Shown here piece by piece: positions 1 through 6,979 of a stretch of DNA of 9,426 nt. The DNA is from Candidatus Poribacteria bacterium (GTDB lineage: Bacteria > Poribacteria > WGA-4E > GCA-2687025), in contig NYZG01000304.1 of assembly GCA_002687025.1 (NCBI GenBank), positions 1 through 9,426 of the forward strand, in the 5' to 3' direction. Numbering within the stretch: the first letter of the stretch is position 1; each line of letters starts with the position of its first letter. Both the position numbers and the translations under genes were made by a program. Below the pieces are notes generated by a model. It saw only the letters and a program-made list of their open reading frames with translations, searched no databases and was not told the DNA's origin.

Positions 1-1947
1 GACGGGTCGCTACACTTCGACCTCGCGGAGACGGTGTGGGCGCAGGGACGCCAGGACGAAGCCGTGGCTCACTACCAGGCGGCGATCGAGCGCGACCCGA
101 GCTTCGCGACGCAGTTCACGCAGGACGTGCACGTCGAGTTCTTCTCTGCCGAGATGTCCCCCGACGACGCGCGGGCCGCCCTAGACAAGGCGCTCGCGAT
201 CGACTCCACAGACGATGAGGCGCATGTGCTGTACGCGCAGGTCGAGACTGCCGTGGGGCATCTTTCCGAGGCGGTCGGTCACTACGAGAACGCACGGACG
301 CTTGCGCCCGGCCGGGCCGACATCTACTTCCCGCTCGGGGACATCTACTACGCGCAAGGCGCGATGGGGTTGGCGCATGAGGCGCTCGCGCGCGGCATGG
401 AGCTGAACCCCAATCAGGTGCGCAGGTACGCCATCGCGGGCGCGGAGTTGTTCGGGCGCGAGGAGTACATACCTGCCGTCGCCGCGTACGGGAAGCACGT
501 TCTTCTGTTCCCCGACGACATCGACGCCACATACCACCTGGCTCGCAGCCTCGAAGGCGCCGACGACATCGCGGGCGCGATCGCACAGTACCAGCGCGTT
601 CGAGAGAGTGCGCCACGGACCGAGGACGCCCTCGTGCGGCTCGCGGGCCTGTACCGCCGCCGTGGCGACGCGGCCGCCGCGCTGGGTGTGCTTACAGAGC
701 TCGTCGGGATAGAGTCGGCGAACGCCGCCGCGCACTTCGCCCGTGGCGAGATCCTCGCTGACATCGACGACGCGCCCGAGGCAACCTTGGCGTTCGAGCG
801 CGTCGTCGCGCTGGCGCCCGGTCACGTCGAGGCGCACTTCCGTCTTGGCGGTCTGTACGAGGAGCGTCGGGACGGCGCTGCCATCCGATCTTACGAACGC
901 GTCATTGAGCTGTCCCCCAACCGCGCTGGCGCGTACTTTCGGCTGGGGGCGGTGCATCTCCGGTCGGGCGACGAGGAATCGGTAATCGACGTGTACGGTC
1001 GCGGGTTGGCACTGCAGCCGCGTCGCGGGAACGCGCAGCACGTGCTGGCGCAGTTGCTGGATGCCCGCGATCGGCTCGAAGAAGCGGTCGAGCACTACGC
1101 CGTTGCGGTAGACGTGAAAGACGACGACCCCGGGTGGCAGTACGACTACGCGCGCTGCGCACACCGTGTCGGAGACCGCGCCGAGGAGTACGGCCGCGAG
1201 ACCGCGATGTTCGTCGCGGCGGACACGGCCTACACGGCGTCGATCCTGCTGGCTCCCACACCCGCCGCCCATTACTACCGGGGGATACTGCGTCGGGAGC
1301 ACCGACAGATCGGCGACAGCCTGTACCTCTACAGCGAGGTCGCGAGTGACTTCGAGCAAGTGGTGAGCGCCGACCCTGAACACGTCGATGCGCGGTACAT
1401 GCTCGGCCTCACCTACGTGGACATGGAGCAGGACGCACGCGCGCGCCAGACGTTCAGACGTCTGCTGGAGATCGACCCCGGGTACGAGAACGGCCACGCG
1501 GAACTGGGCGCCATCGCCGAACGCGAGCAGGAATACCAGACGGCGATCGATGAATACGAGGCGGAGCTTCGGGTCACGCCGAACTCGGCGCGCGCGCACT
1601 TTCGCGCCGGCTACCTGTATCAGGCGTCCAGGGGAGACCCGGGCACTGCCGCCGAGCACCTCGCGTTGGCCGTCGAGCTAGACGCCAACAACGCCGACGC
1701 TCACGTGGAGTACGGCCGCGTCCTTTACCAGTTGGACCGGCTACGCGCGGCTGCCGACCAATTCGAACGCGCGCTCAAGCTGGACGGCCGGAACCTCACG
1801 GCGAACTACAACCTGGCGATGGTGTACCAGTACATGGACAAGCGCGCCTTGGCGATCGAACGCTTCCGCTACCTGCTCACACTCGACCTACCCGGGGAGT
1901 GGAAGGCGCAAGCAGAGGGCTACGTGCGGCGCCTGGAGGGCCAATGA
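1..1947 (+). CDS. TPR-repeat protein (5' end outside the window)
   Basis: The reading frame is open from base 1, and its first residues (DGSLHFDLAET) are already helix A of a TPR unit. The gene therefore starts upstream, and the GTG at 34 is most likely an internal valine. The 648 visible residues divide into about 18 tandem units, mostly exactly 34 residues long, with the usual pattern of small and aromatic positions and a closing D/P motif (ERDPS, TLAPG, ELNPN, EIDPG). Units at residues 376-420 and 421-460 are longer and degenerate, breaking the register. No enzymatic domain is visible. TPR solenoids are protein-interaction scaffolds, and the partner is unknown. A signal peptide or N-terminal domain could lie in the missing part. 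The stop is followed 3 bp later by the next gene, whose ribosome binding site lies inside this one, so the two are probably co-transcribed. The TPR assignment is secure; the specific role is not known. Confidence 0.93.
   Translation, partial: DGSLHFDLAETVWAQGRQDEAVAHYQAAIERDPSFATQFTQDVHVEFFSAEMSPDDARAALDKALAIDSTDDEAHVLYAQVETAVGHLSEAVGHYENARTLAPGRADIYFPLGDIYYAQGAMGLAHEALARGMELNPNQVRRYAIAGAELFGREEYIPAVAAYGKHVLLFPDDIDATYHLARSLEGADDIAGAIAQYQRVRESAPRTEDALVRLAGLYRRRGDAAAALGVLTELVGIESANAAAHFARGEILADIDDAPEATLAFERVVALAPGHVEAHFRLGGLYEERRDGAAIRSYERVIELSPNRAGAYFRLGAVHLRSGDEESVIDVYGRGLALQPRRGNAQHVLAQLLDARDRLEEAVEHYAVAVDVKDDDPGWQYDYARCAHRVGDRAEEYGRETAMFVAADTAYTASILLAPTPAAHYYRGILRREHRQIGDSLYLYSEVASDFEQVVSADPEHVDARYMLGLTYVDMEQDARARQTFRRLLEIDPGYENGHAELGAIAEREQEYQTAIDEYEAELRVTPNSARAHFRAGYLYQASRGDPGTAAEHLALAVELDANNADAHVEYGRVLYQLDRLRAAADQFERALKLDGRNLTANYNLAMVYQYMDKRALAIERFRYLLTLDLPGEWKAQAEGYVRRLEGQ
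1935..1940 (+). promoter_or_regulatory. Ribosome binding site for the isomerase-like gene
   Basis: GGAGGG lies 10 nt before the ATG at 1951, inside the last codons of the TPR gene. It supports that start and suggests translational coupling of the two genes. Confidence 0.6.
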
Positions 1948-1950
1948 CGC

Positions 1951-2835
1951 ATGCCGAAACTCGCCGTCTTCCCGAAGGGGTACATGGACGCGCTGTGCGT
2001 CGACAAGACGATGACGCTGTTCGAGTGGATCGACCTGGCCGCGACGCTGGACGTGCAGGGCGTCGAGATGTACGACGGGTTCTTCGAGTCGTTCGAACCG
2101 GCGTACCTCGGGGAGGTGAAGTCGCGCATCACCGGTCACGGCCTGGAGATGCCGATGCTGTGCTTCTCGCCGGACTTCACGCAGCCTGAGCCGGAAGCGC
2201 GCGCCGAACAGGTAGCGCGAACACGCGACGCCGTCGACCTGGTGGCGTTCTTCGGCGGGCTGACGTGCCGGGTGCTGTCCGGCCAGGCGCGGCCCGACAT
2301 TACGCGTGACGATGGCGTGCGCTGGACGGTGGAATGCATCCAAGAGCTCCTGCCCTACGCCGAATCCAACGGCGTGATCCTCGCCATGGAGAACCACTAC
2401 AAGGACGGGTACTGGCTCTACCGCGAGTTCGCACAGAAGATGGACGTGTTCCTCGAGATCGTCGGGCGAATCGACTCGCCGTGGTTCCGGGTGAATTACG
2501 ACCCGTCGAACGCGCTGGTCGCCGGCGACGATCCCATCGCGCTGCTGGAGGCGGTGAAGCAGCGCGTAGTGACGATGCATGCGAGCGATCGGTACCTTAC
2601 CACAGGGAATCTGGACGACCTGCGACAGGCCGATGGCACGCTCGGATACGTGGACACGCTGAAGCACGGCGTCATAGGCCAGGGCGCAAACGACTACGAC
2701 GCGATCTTCTCGATCCTCGCCGGCATCGGCTTCGACGGCTGGGTGTCCATTGAGGACGGCGAGGACGGGATGGGCGACTTGCGGGCGTCCACGGAATTCC
2801 TTGTGCGCAAGATGGCGCAGCACTTCGGCGGGTGA
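1951..2835 (+). CDS. Sugar phosphate isomerase/epimerase-like TIM-barrel protein
   Basis: This 294-residue protein has the length and layout of the xylose isomerase-like / AP endonuclease 2 TIM-barrel superfamily. These enzymes isomerise or epimerise sugars or inositol-type compounds at a divalent metal. Four candidate metal ligands are visible in the expected order: Glu147 (in AMENHY), Asp184 (NYDPSN), His210 (TMHASD) and Glu268 (SIEDG). Strand motifs such as GVEMYDGF (residues 37-44) and GFDGWVSIED (260-269) fit the same fold. There is no signal peptide, so the protein should be cytoplasmic. The start has a good ribosome binding site and lies 3 bp after the TPR stop, so the two are probably in one operon. 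The substrate cannot be read from the sequence. DNA-repair endonuclease IV is less likely because its longer set of zinc ligands is not apparent. The family is well supported and the exact reaction is unknown. Confidence 0.88.
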   Translation: MPKLAVFPKGYMDALCVDKTMTLFEWIDLAATLDVQGVEMYDGFFESFEPAYLGEVKSRITGHGLEMPMLCFSPDFTQPEPEARAEQVARTRDAVDLVAFFGGLTCRVLSGQARPDITRDDGVRWTVECIQELLPYAESNGVILAMENHYKDGYWLYREFAQKMDVFLEIVGRIDSPWFRVNYDPSNALVAGDDPIALLEAVKQRVVTMHASDRYLTTGNLDDLRQADGTLGYVDTLKHGVIGQGANDYDAIFSILAGIGFDGWVSIEDGEDGMGDLRASTEFLVRKMAQHFGG

Positions 2836-2865
2836 CCCCGCGAAACCGCGCACGATCCGACACGC

Positions 2866-2889
2866 GCCGACCGTGCGTCGCTGGTCGGC
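2866..2889 (+). other. GC-rich hairpin in the gap before the discoidin lipoprotein gene
   Basis: GCCGACC (2866-2872) and GGTCGGC (2883-2889) form a perfect 7-bp stem around a 10-nt loop, inside the 73-bp gap between two same-strand genes. No T tract follows, so it is not a convincing intrinsic terminator. It could be a processing or mRNA-stability element, or chance in GC-rich DNA. Confidence 0.3.
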
Positions 2890-2908
2890 CGGGGCGCCAA
2901 GGGGGATA

Positions 2909-4096
2909 ATGGCCGGGATGCAACGATGTCCAGTGTGGGTGGTCATCGCGCTCGTCTGCGGGTGCGCCAGCCCGAGCGCGGCGCCGCTGGCGTCCCTCCT
3001 ATCGCGGCCCGCATCCCCGCAGATCAACCTGAGCCGCGTCCGCGGCACACAGATGATCGTCCCGTCCGCAACGGCGGACTACCCACCCCTGACACTGGTC
3101 GACGGCGTAACCGAAGTGGACGCGTGGGAGCCCAACGCAGGCTGGGAGCTCGCGTTTGATGGCGGATTCGCACGGGATCGCTACTTCGACCCGGCGACGG
3201 ACGCGTCGGTCGACGAGCCGATCGAATGGGAGGGACTGCGGCGGGACTTCCGTCAGGGGAAGGAGCAGTCGGCGCTTGCCTGGATTCTGTTCCAATTCGC
3301 GCGGGAACGCGTCGTCGAAAGCGTCACGCTGCATTCGGTGGATACCGACGAGTACCCGGCCCGCGACTACGGAGTGCGGGATGTCTTGGTGCAGTGTTGG
3401 GACTCCGCGACCCAACGGTGGATGTCCGTGGTGCTCGCGGACGGCAGCACGCCGACACACCACACAGCTACAGCGAACCCGTTGGGGAGGCTGGACATCG
3501 ACTTCCACCCGGTGCGCAGCGACCTCGTGCGTGTCGCCGTGCGGTGGACGAACGACGCGGTGAAGAAGCGGAGCTTCACGGTGATGGGCCGCCGAGAGGA
3601 GTACGTGGCGGCGACCGTCCGCCTCGTCGAGGTGGAAGTGTACGGCGACCGCGCGGAGGACGATGAGCTGGCCGAGACGGTCCGGCAGAACTTGCCCGAC
3701 GCGGATGTGGCGCCGGACGCCGCCGCTGAGCGGAGAACCCCTGGCGAGTCCGACGCGATCATGGCGACCGTGCTGACGTACGTTGAGGCCTACGCCGAGC
3801 GCGACCTCGATCTCCTTGTACAGACGATATCGCCGCAGTACCTGAGCGAGGACGAGGACGCGGACGGGCTGGCGGAACGGATGGCCCGCACTTTCGAGGA
3901 GTTCGGGCACTTCCTGTTCCGCGTTACCGACGCGCACGTCGAGCGTAGCGACGACTCGACGGCGATCGTGTCGGCGCGGTATTGGCTACAACTCAATCCC
4001 CTGCTCGCCCGCTCGACGGAGGGAACGCTCACATTCGGACTCACCAAGGTTGGCGACACTTGGCTCATCAGCGCAATTCACGCAGACGCGCCGTAG
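2909..4096 (+). CDS. Predicted lipoprotein with discoidin-like and NTF2-like domains
   Basis: I chose the ATG at 2909, which gives 395 residues, because a purine-rich AAGGGGG lies just upstream (2899-2905) and a lipoprotein signal follows at once: a short basic start, the hydrophobic stretch VWVVIALV, then Cys19 after VCG. The ATG at 2918 is an equally plausible start. The frame is open back to 2750, but that extension overlaps the isomerase gene and would bury the signal peptide. Residues about 45-246 resemble an F5/8 type C (discoidin) galactose-binding domain, with the early TLVDGVTEVDAWE and the closing RLVEVEVYG typical of that fold. After an acidic linker (about 247-280), residues 281-395 resemble an NTF2/SnoaL-like domain, from YVEAYAERDLDLL to the final GDTWLISAIHAD. 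The protein is probably membrane-anchored and faces the periplasm or the surface. Ligand and role are unknown. The next gene begins 8 bp after its stop. Confidence 0.8.
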   Translation: MAGMQRCPVWVVIALVCGCASPSAAPLASLLSRPASPQINLSRVRGTQMIVPSATADYPPLTLVDGVTEVDAWEPNAGWELAFDGGFARDRYFDPATDASVDEPIEWEGLRRDFRQGKEQSALAWILFQFARERVVESVTLHSVDTDEYPARDYGVRDVLVQCWDSATQRWMSVVLADGSTPTHHTATANPLGRLDIDFHPVRSDLVRVAVRWTNDAVKKRSFTVMGRREEYVAATVRLVEVEVYGDRAEDDELAETVRQNLPDADVAPDAAAERRTPGESDAIMATVLTYVEAYAERDLDLLVQTISPQYLSEDEDADGLAERMARTFEEFGHFLFRVTDAHVERSDDSTAIVSARYWLQLNPLLARSTEGTLTFGLTKVGDTWLISAIHADAP

Positions 4097-4104
4097 GCGG
4101 GCGC

Positions 4105-4950
4105 GTGGGTCCCGTGTCGGCCGGCGTCCTCGTGTTGGGCGCGATGGCAGTGGTCGTCGCGGCCACGGGGTGCGGCGGGGCTGCGCCCTTGACGCCGATC
4201 GATCCCGGGGAGTTCCGCGAGGGGCCGCTGAGGGATCTGCAGGCGCGTTTCGCGTTGACGGAGACCATCCGCTCGCAGATGACGATCAGGATCGAGGAGA
4301 AGGGCGCGTCTACCGAAGCCCGCACGATACTTTACTACCGGCGCCCGGATTCACTGCGACTCGACGTGCTCGACCCGCTCAATGCGCCTCTGGTAGTGGT
4401 GCGTGCGAGTGCCGGAGAGTTCTCGCTCGTGGACGTGCGCCACGGCGAGGGAATCCGCGGCCCACTCACGGACGCTGTGCTGAAGAGGCTCTACGGCATG
4501 GACCTGCGCGTCTCCGACGTGAGAAGGGCGATCCTCGCCAACCCCTTCGCGGAGGGCGACGACCGCCACTTGGAGGTCGGCCGACGGGACGGGAAGACGG
4601 TCGTGCTCCGCGCGTCCGCACGCATCGGCCACCGCGAAGAAGTCGTGCTGGGCGTCGTCGGCGACGAACCGGTGGTGGAGGAGTGGCTCGTGCTAGACCG
4701 AGATGGCGCCACCGTGCAACGCACGAGCTTCGCCGGCTACCGGGAAGTCGGCGGCATCCTGCGCCCGATGCGCGCGACCGTCGAGAGGCCGACAGACGGT
4801 GTCAAGCTGTCGTTTCACGCGACCGGCCCCGAGATCAACGTCGAGATTGCCGATGCATCGTTCCGCCATCTGTTCCCGCCGAACATATCGGTCAAGCAAT
4901 GGGACGAACATGGCCGACCTGTTGACGCTGCACGCGCGGGCGAAGATTAA
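4105..4950 (+). CDS. LolB/DUF4292-like outer-membrane lipoprotein
   Basis: Starting at the GTG at 4105 gives 281 residues, with a hydrophobic signal (VSAGVLVLGAMAVVVAA) ending in ATGC, so the lipidated residue is Cys23. Longer in-frame starts from 3982 would place this signal about 40 residues inside the protein and overlap the previous gene. GTG 4114 is an alternative. AGGCGG (4095-4100), overlapping the previous stop, may serve as a ribosome binding site. The mature part looks like a LolB / DUF4292 / LolA-type open beta-barrel: MTIRIEEKG, then YYRRPDSLRLDVLDPLNAPL (residues 77-96), then a beta-rich C-terminal half with GYREVGGILRPMRATVE. Such proteins bind lipoprotein acyl chains and help insert lipoproteins into the outer membrane. 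Its position directly before ispE matches lolB in Proteobacteria and strengthens the call. The fold is likely; true LolB function is inferred. Confidence 0.75.
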   Translation: MGPVSAGVLVLGAMAVVVAATGCGGAAPLTPIDPGEFREGPLRDLQARFALTETIRSQMTIRIEEKGASTEARTILYYRRPDSLRLDVLDPLNAPLVVVRASAGEFSLVDVRHGEGIRGPLTDAVLKRLYGMDLRVSDVRRAILANPFAEGDDRHLEVGRRDGKTVVLRASARIGHREEVVLGVVGDEPVVEEWLVLDRDGATVQRTSFAGYREVGGILRPMRATVERPTDGVKLSFHATGPEINVEIADASFRHLFPPNISVKQWDEHGRPVDAARAGED

Positions 4951-5791
4951 CCTGCATCTCCGCGTCCTCGGCAGGCTGCCCGGTGGCTACCACGCGCTGG
5001 AGACCGTGTACCACTCCGTGGACCTGTCGGATACCCTAACCTTCTCAGCCGGTGGCTCAGGCGTAACGGTGGAGTGCGATGACGACACCATCCCAACGGG
5101 CCCCGACAACCTCGTGGCGAGGGCCGCCGACGCCTTCTTCCGGTTCACGGGGACGGCGGGGGGCCTTCGCGCGAGCATCAAGAAGCGGATTCCCGCAGGG
5201 GCAGGGCTCGGCGGCGGGAGCGCGGACGCGGCAGCCACGCTCGTGGCACTCAACCGACTCTACGAAACGCGCTATCCCGTCGCCGTCCTGGAGCGTCTCG
5301 GGGCATCGGTGGGCGCGGATGTCCCATTCTGTATCCGCGGCGGCGCTGCGCGGGGCTTCGGTATCGGAACGGAATTGACCCCGTTGGAGCCGCTGACGGG
5401 CCTGCACGCGCTGGTCGTGAACCCCGGCATCCACGTCGACACGACATCGGCCTACCGAGCGCTCAAGGCGCGGCCCGTGGGCCATGGGCCCGGGATGAAT
5501 CCGACGGCCGCAGGCGCAGCGATCCTTCGCGCGTGGCGCGAGGCGGCGCCGGCCGCGGTCAACAGCTTCGAGGAGCCTGTGTTCGCGGCCCATCGCGCGG
5601 TGCGCGAGCTCCGAGATCGCCTGCGCGCGCACGGCGCGGCAGCGATGATGACCGGCTCAGGTTCGACGGTGTTCGGCGTGTTCCAGGACGCAGAAGCGCT
5701 TGCCGCGGCGCGGTCGGCGATGAGCGATCAGCCCTTCGTCGTGGTGACGTCTTTCGCCGGCTGTGGTGTGGTTGATGCGCGCCCTTCCTAG
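4910..5791 (+). CDS. ispE: 4-diphosphocytidyl-2-C-methyl-D-erythritol kinase
   Basis: This GHMP-family kinase phosphorylates CDP-methylerythritol with ATP, a middle step of the non-mevalonate (MEP) route to isopentenyl diphosphate. It acts in the cytoplasm. The 293 residues match the usual family length. Visible signatures are the N-terminal ARAKINLHLRV with Lys12, the DGYH-like GGYHAL (25-30), the glycine-rich ATP loop PAGAGLGGGSAD (95-106), GADVPF with the likely catalytic Asp137, and the C-terminal MTGSGSTVFGVF (247-258). The ATG at 4910 gives the standard IspE N-terminus; only a weak GGGA (4901-4904) precedes it. Upstream in-frame starts would add about 70 low-complexity residues read out of frame through the LolB-like gene. 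The gene overlaps that upstream gene by 41 bp, so it is probably translated from the same transcript. Identification is firm. Confidence 0.97.
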   Translation: MADLLTLHARAKINLHLRVLGRLPGGYHALETVYHSVDLSDTLTFSAGGSGVTVECDDDTIPTGPDNLVARAADAFFRFTGTAGGLRASIKKRIPAGAGLGGGSADAAATLVALNRLYETRYPVAVLERLGASVGADVPFCIRGGAARGFGIGTELTPLEPLTGLHALVVNPGIHVDTTSAYRALKARPVGHGPGMNPTAAGAAILRAWREAAPAAVNSFEEPVFAAHRAVRELRDRLRAHGAAAMMTGSGSTVFGVFQDAEALAAARSAMSDQPFVVVTSFAGCGVVDARPS

Positions 5792-5990
5792 GGCTGCGGG
5801 CGGGCGCCCAAGCGGGCGAGAGAACCAGGCGCTCCGCGGCGCCGCCTCGCAAGGCGTCCCGCTCCACGTGTCAGCGTTGCTGGTGGCGACGGCCACGCGT
5901 CGTGTGGCAACAGCGATTCCCGAGTATCATGGCGCCTAACGCGCAGGGCCGCCTGGCGCGGCCGCGACCACGCACTACAGGGAGCACGGC
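5792..5990 (+). promoter_or_regulatory. Intergenic region between ispE and the ThuA-like gene, with possible promoter and leader hairpins
   Basis: This 199-bp gap holds no gene that I can support. Just after ispE, CGCCC (5805-5809) and GGGCG (5814-5818) can form a 5-bp hairpin, but no T tract follows, so it is a poor terminator. An imperfect hairpin spans 5876-5911 (outer arms GTTGC/GCAAC, inner arms CGACG/CGTCG). TATCAT at 5925-5930 resembles a -10 box but has no convincing -35 partner at normal spacing. A 6-bp stem GGCCGC/GCGGCC (5947-5952 and 5958-5963) lies shortly before the ribosome binding site. The promoter assignment is weak. The gap is the likeliest place in the window for a new plus-strand transcript to begin. 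Confidence 0.35.
5979..5984 (+). promoter_or_regulatory. Ribosome binding site for the ThuA-like gene
   Basis: AGGGAG lies 6 nt before the ATG at 5991. An in-frame TAA at 5937-5939 leaves no room for an upstream start with a signal peptide, so this site fixes the gene start. Confidence 0.75.
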
Positions 5991-6920
5991 ATGGGCTCGG
6001 ACCACACGGTTGTATACGAGGGCGCGCAGAGCAACGGGAAGCACGTTGTCCTGGTAAGCGGCGATGAGGAGTATCGCTCCGAGGAAGCCCTGCCCATGCT
6101 GGGCAGGATCCTCGCCGTGCACCACGGCTTCAAGTGCACGGTGCTGTTCGGCATCGGCGAGGACGGCACGATAGACCCGAACGCGCGGACGAACATCCCA
6201 GGCCTCGAAGCGCTCGACGACGCCGACATGATGGTGATCGCGACGCGGATGCGCGAGCTGCCCGACGAGCAGATGAAGCACATCATAGACTACACGAACC
6301 GCGGCGGGCCGGTGGCGGGCCTACGGACGGCGACGCATCCGTTCCAGTACGCCCCCGACAGCGACAGCGCCTACGCCAAGTACACGTTCAACAGCCAGGA
6401 GTTCGAGGGCGGATACGGTCGTCAGGTGCTTGGCGAGACGTGGGTCAACCACCACGGACACCACGGACACGAGAGCACACGTGGCGTAGTCGCGGCCGGC
6501 GCCGCCGACCATCCGATCCTCCGCGGCGTCGAGGACGTGTGGGGACCGACGGATGTCTACGGCATCACGACGCTGACGGGCAAGGCGACCGTGCTGCTGG
6601 ATGGGCAGGTCCTCGTCGGCATGGAGCCCGGCGACGCGCCGAAGGCCGACACGCCGACCATGCCCCTGGCGTGGGTGAAGGAATACACGGGCGAAACCGG
6701 GAACACGTCGCGCGTCTTCTGCACGACGATGGGCGCGTCGACCGATCTCGTGTGCGCAGACCTTCGGCGACTCGTCGTCAACGCATGCTGCTGGTGCATG
6801 GGGCTGGAAGAGCACATCCCGGCTCGCACGGTGGTCGACATCGTGGGCTCCTACGAACCGACGCCCTTCGGGTTCGGCACGTTCACGAAGAACGTGCGGC
6901 CGTCTGACCTGGCACTGTAG
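5991..6920 (+). CDS. ThuA-like domain protein
   Basis: The 309-residue protein resembles the ThuA (trehalose utilisation-like) family, which has a class-I glutamine-amidotransferase-like Rossmann fold. The first strand is GKHVVLVSGDEEYRSEEALP (residues 16-35); MMVIATRMRELPDEQ (80-94) and GPVAGLRTATHPF (106-118) follow the usual family order. The C-terminal PLAWVKEYTG...SRVFCTTMGA (225-249) followed by LVVNACCWCMGL is characteristic. A His/Gly-rich stretch NHHGHHGH (153-160) lies near where ThuA-like proteins have their conserved core histidines and could bind a metal. The start is fixed by a good ribosome binding site and an upstream in-frame stop. No signal peptide is present, so a cytoplasmic location is likely. 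The family is linked to sugar catabolism, but the activity of most members is unproven and none is claimed here. It is the last plus-strand gene and converges on the metallohydrolase gene. Confidence 0.85.
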   Translation: MGSDHTVVYEGAQSNGKHVVLVSGDEEYRSEEALPMLGRILAVHHGFKCTVLFGIGEDGTIDPNARTNIPGLEALDDADMMVIATRMRELPDEQMKHIIDYTNRGGPVAGLRTATHPFQYAPDSDSAYAKYTFNSQEFEGGYGRQVLGETWVNHHGHHGHESTRGVVAAGAADHPILRGVEDVWGPTDVYGITTLTGKATVLLDGQVLVGMEPGDAPKADTPTMPLAWVKEYTGETGNTSRVFCTTMGASTDLVCADLRRLVVNACCWCMGLEEHIPARTVVDIVGSYEPTPFGFGTFTKNVRPSDLAL

Positions 6921-6930
6921 TCCCTCCACC

Positions 6931-6966
6931 TGAGCGGCGCCCCGTGGAATACGGAGGCGCCGCTCA
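6931..6966. terminator. Hairpin between convergent genes, probable bidirectional terminator
   Basis: TGAGCGGCGCC (6931-6941) and GGCGCCGCTCA (6956-6966) are perfect 11-bp inverted repeats. Three further pairs, CCG (6942-6944) with CGG (6952-6954), extend the stem past a single bulged A at 6955. It sits 10 bp after the ThuA-like stop and 13 bp from the end of the facing gene, where a shared terminator is expected. Neither side has a T tract, so Rho assistance or T-independent function would be needed. Confidence 0.7.
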
Positions 6967-6979
6967 CGTCCGCAGGCAG

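Noticed and set aside
181..1659. Long minus-strand open frame (492 codons) opposite the TPR gene
   Set aside because: Its product has no recognisable domain and it mirrors a clearly coding plus-strand gene. Long antisense frames are expected in GC-rich coding DNA.
2750..2908. Longer start for the discoidin/NTF2 lipoprotein
   Set aside because: It would overlap the isomerase gene and place the lipoprotein signal more than 50 residues inside the protein.
1888..3048. Minus-strand open frame of 386 codons across the isomerase gene
   Set aside because: It is antisense to a gene with visible metal-ligand motifs, has no plausible product and crosses gene boundaries.
2999..3937. Minus-strand open frame of 312 codons opposite the discoidin/NTF2 lipoprotein gene
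   Set aside because: Its product is a low-complexity Arg/Val-rich sequence with no family features; it is a shadow of the real gene.
5792..5990. Possible tRNA or prs-type gene after ispE, as in some Proteobacteria
   Set aside because: I see no cloverleaf or T-loop sequence, and the next gene is ThuA-like, not a phosphoribosyl pyrophosphate synthase.
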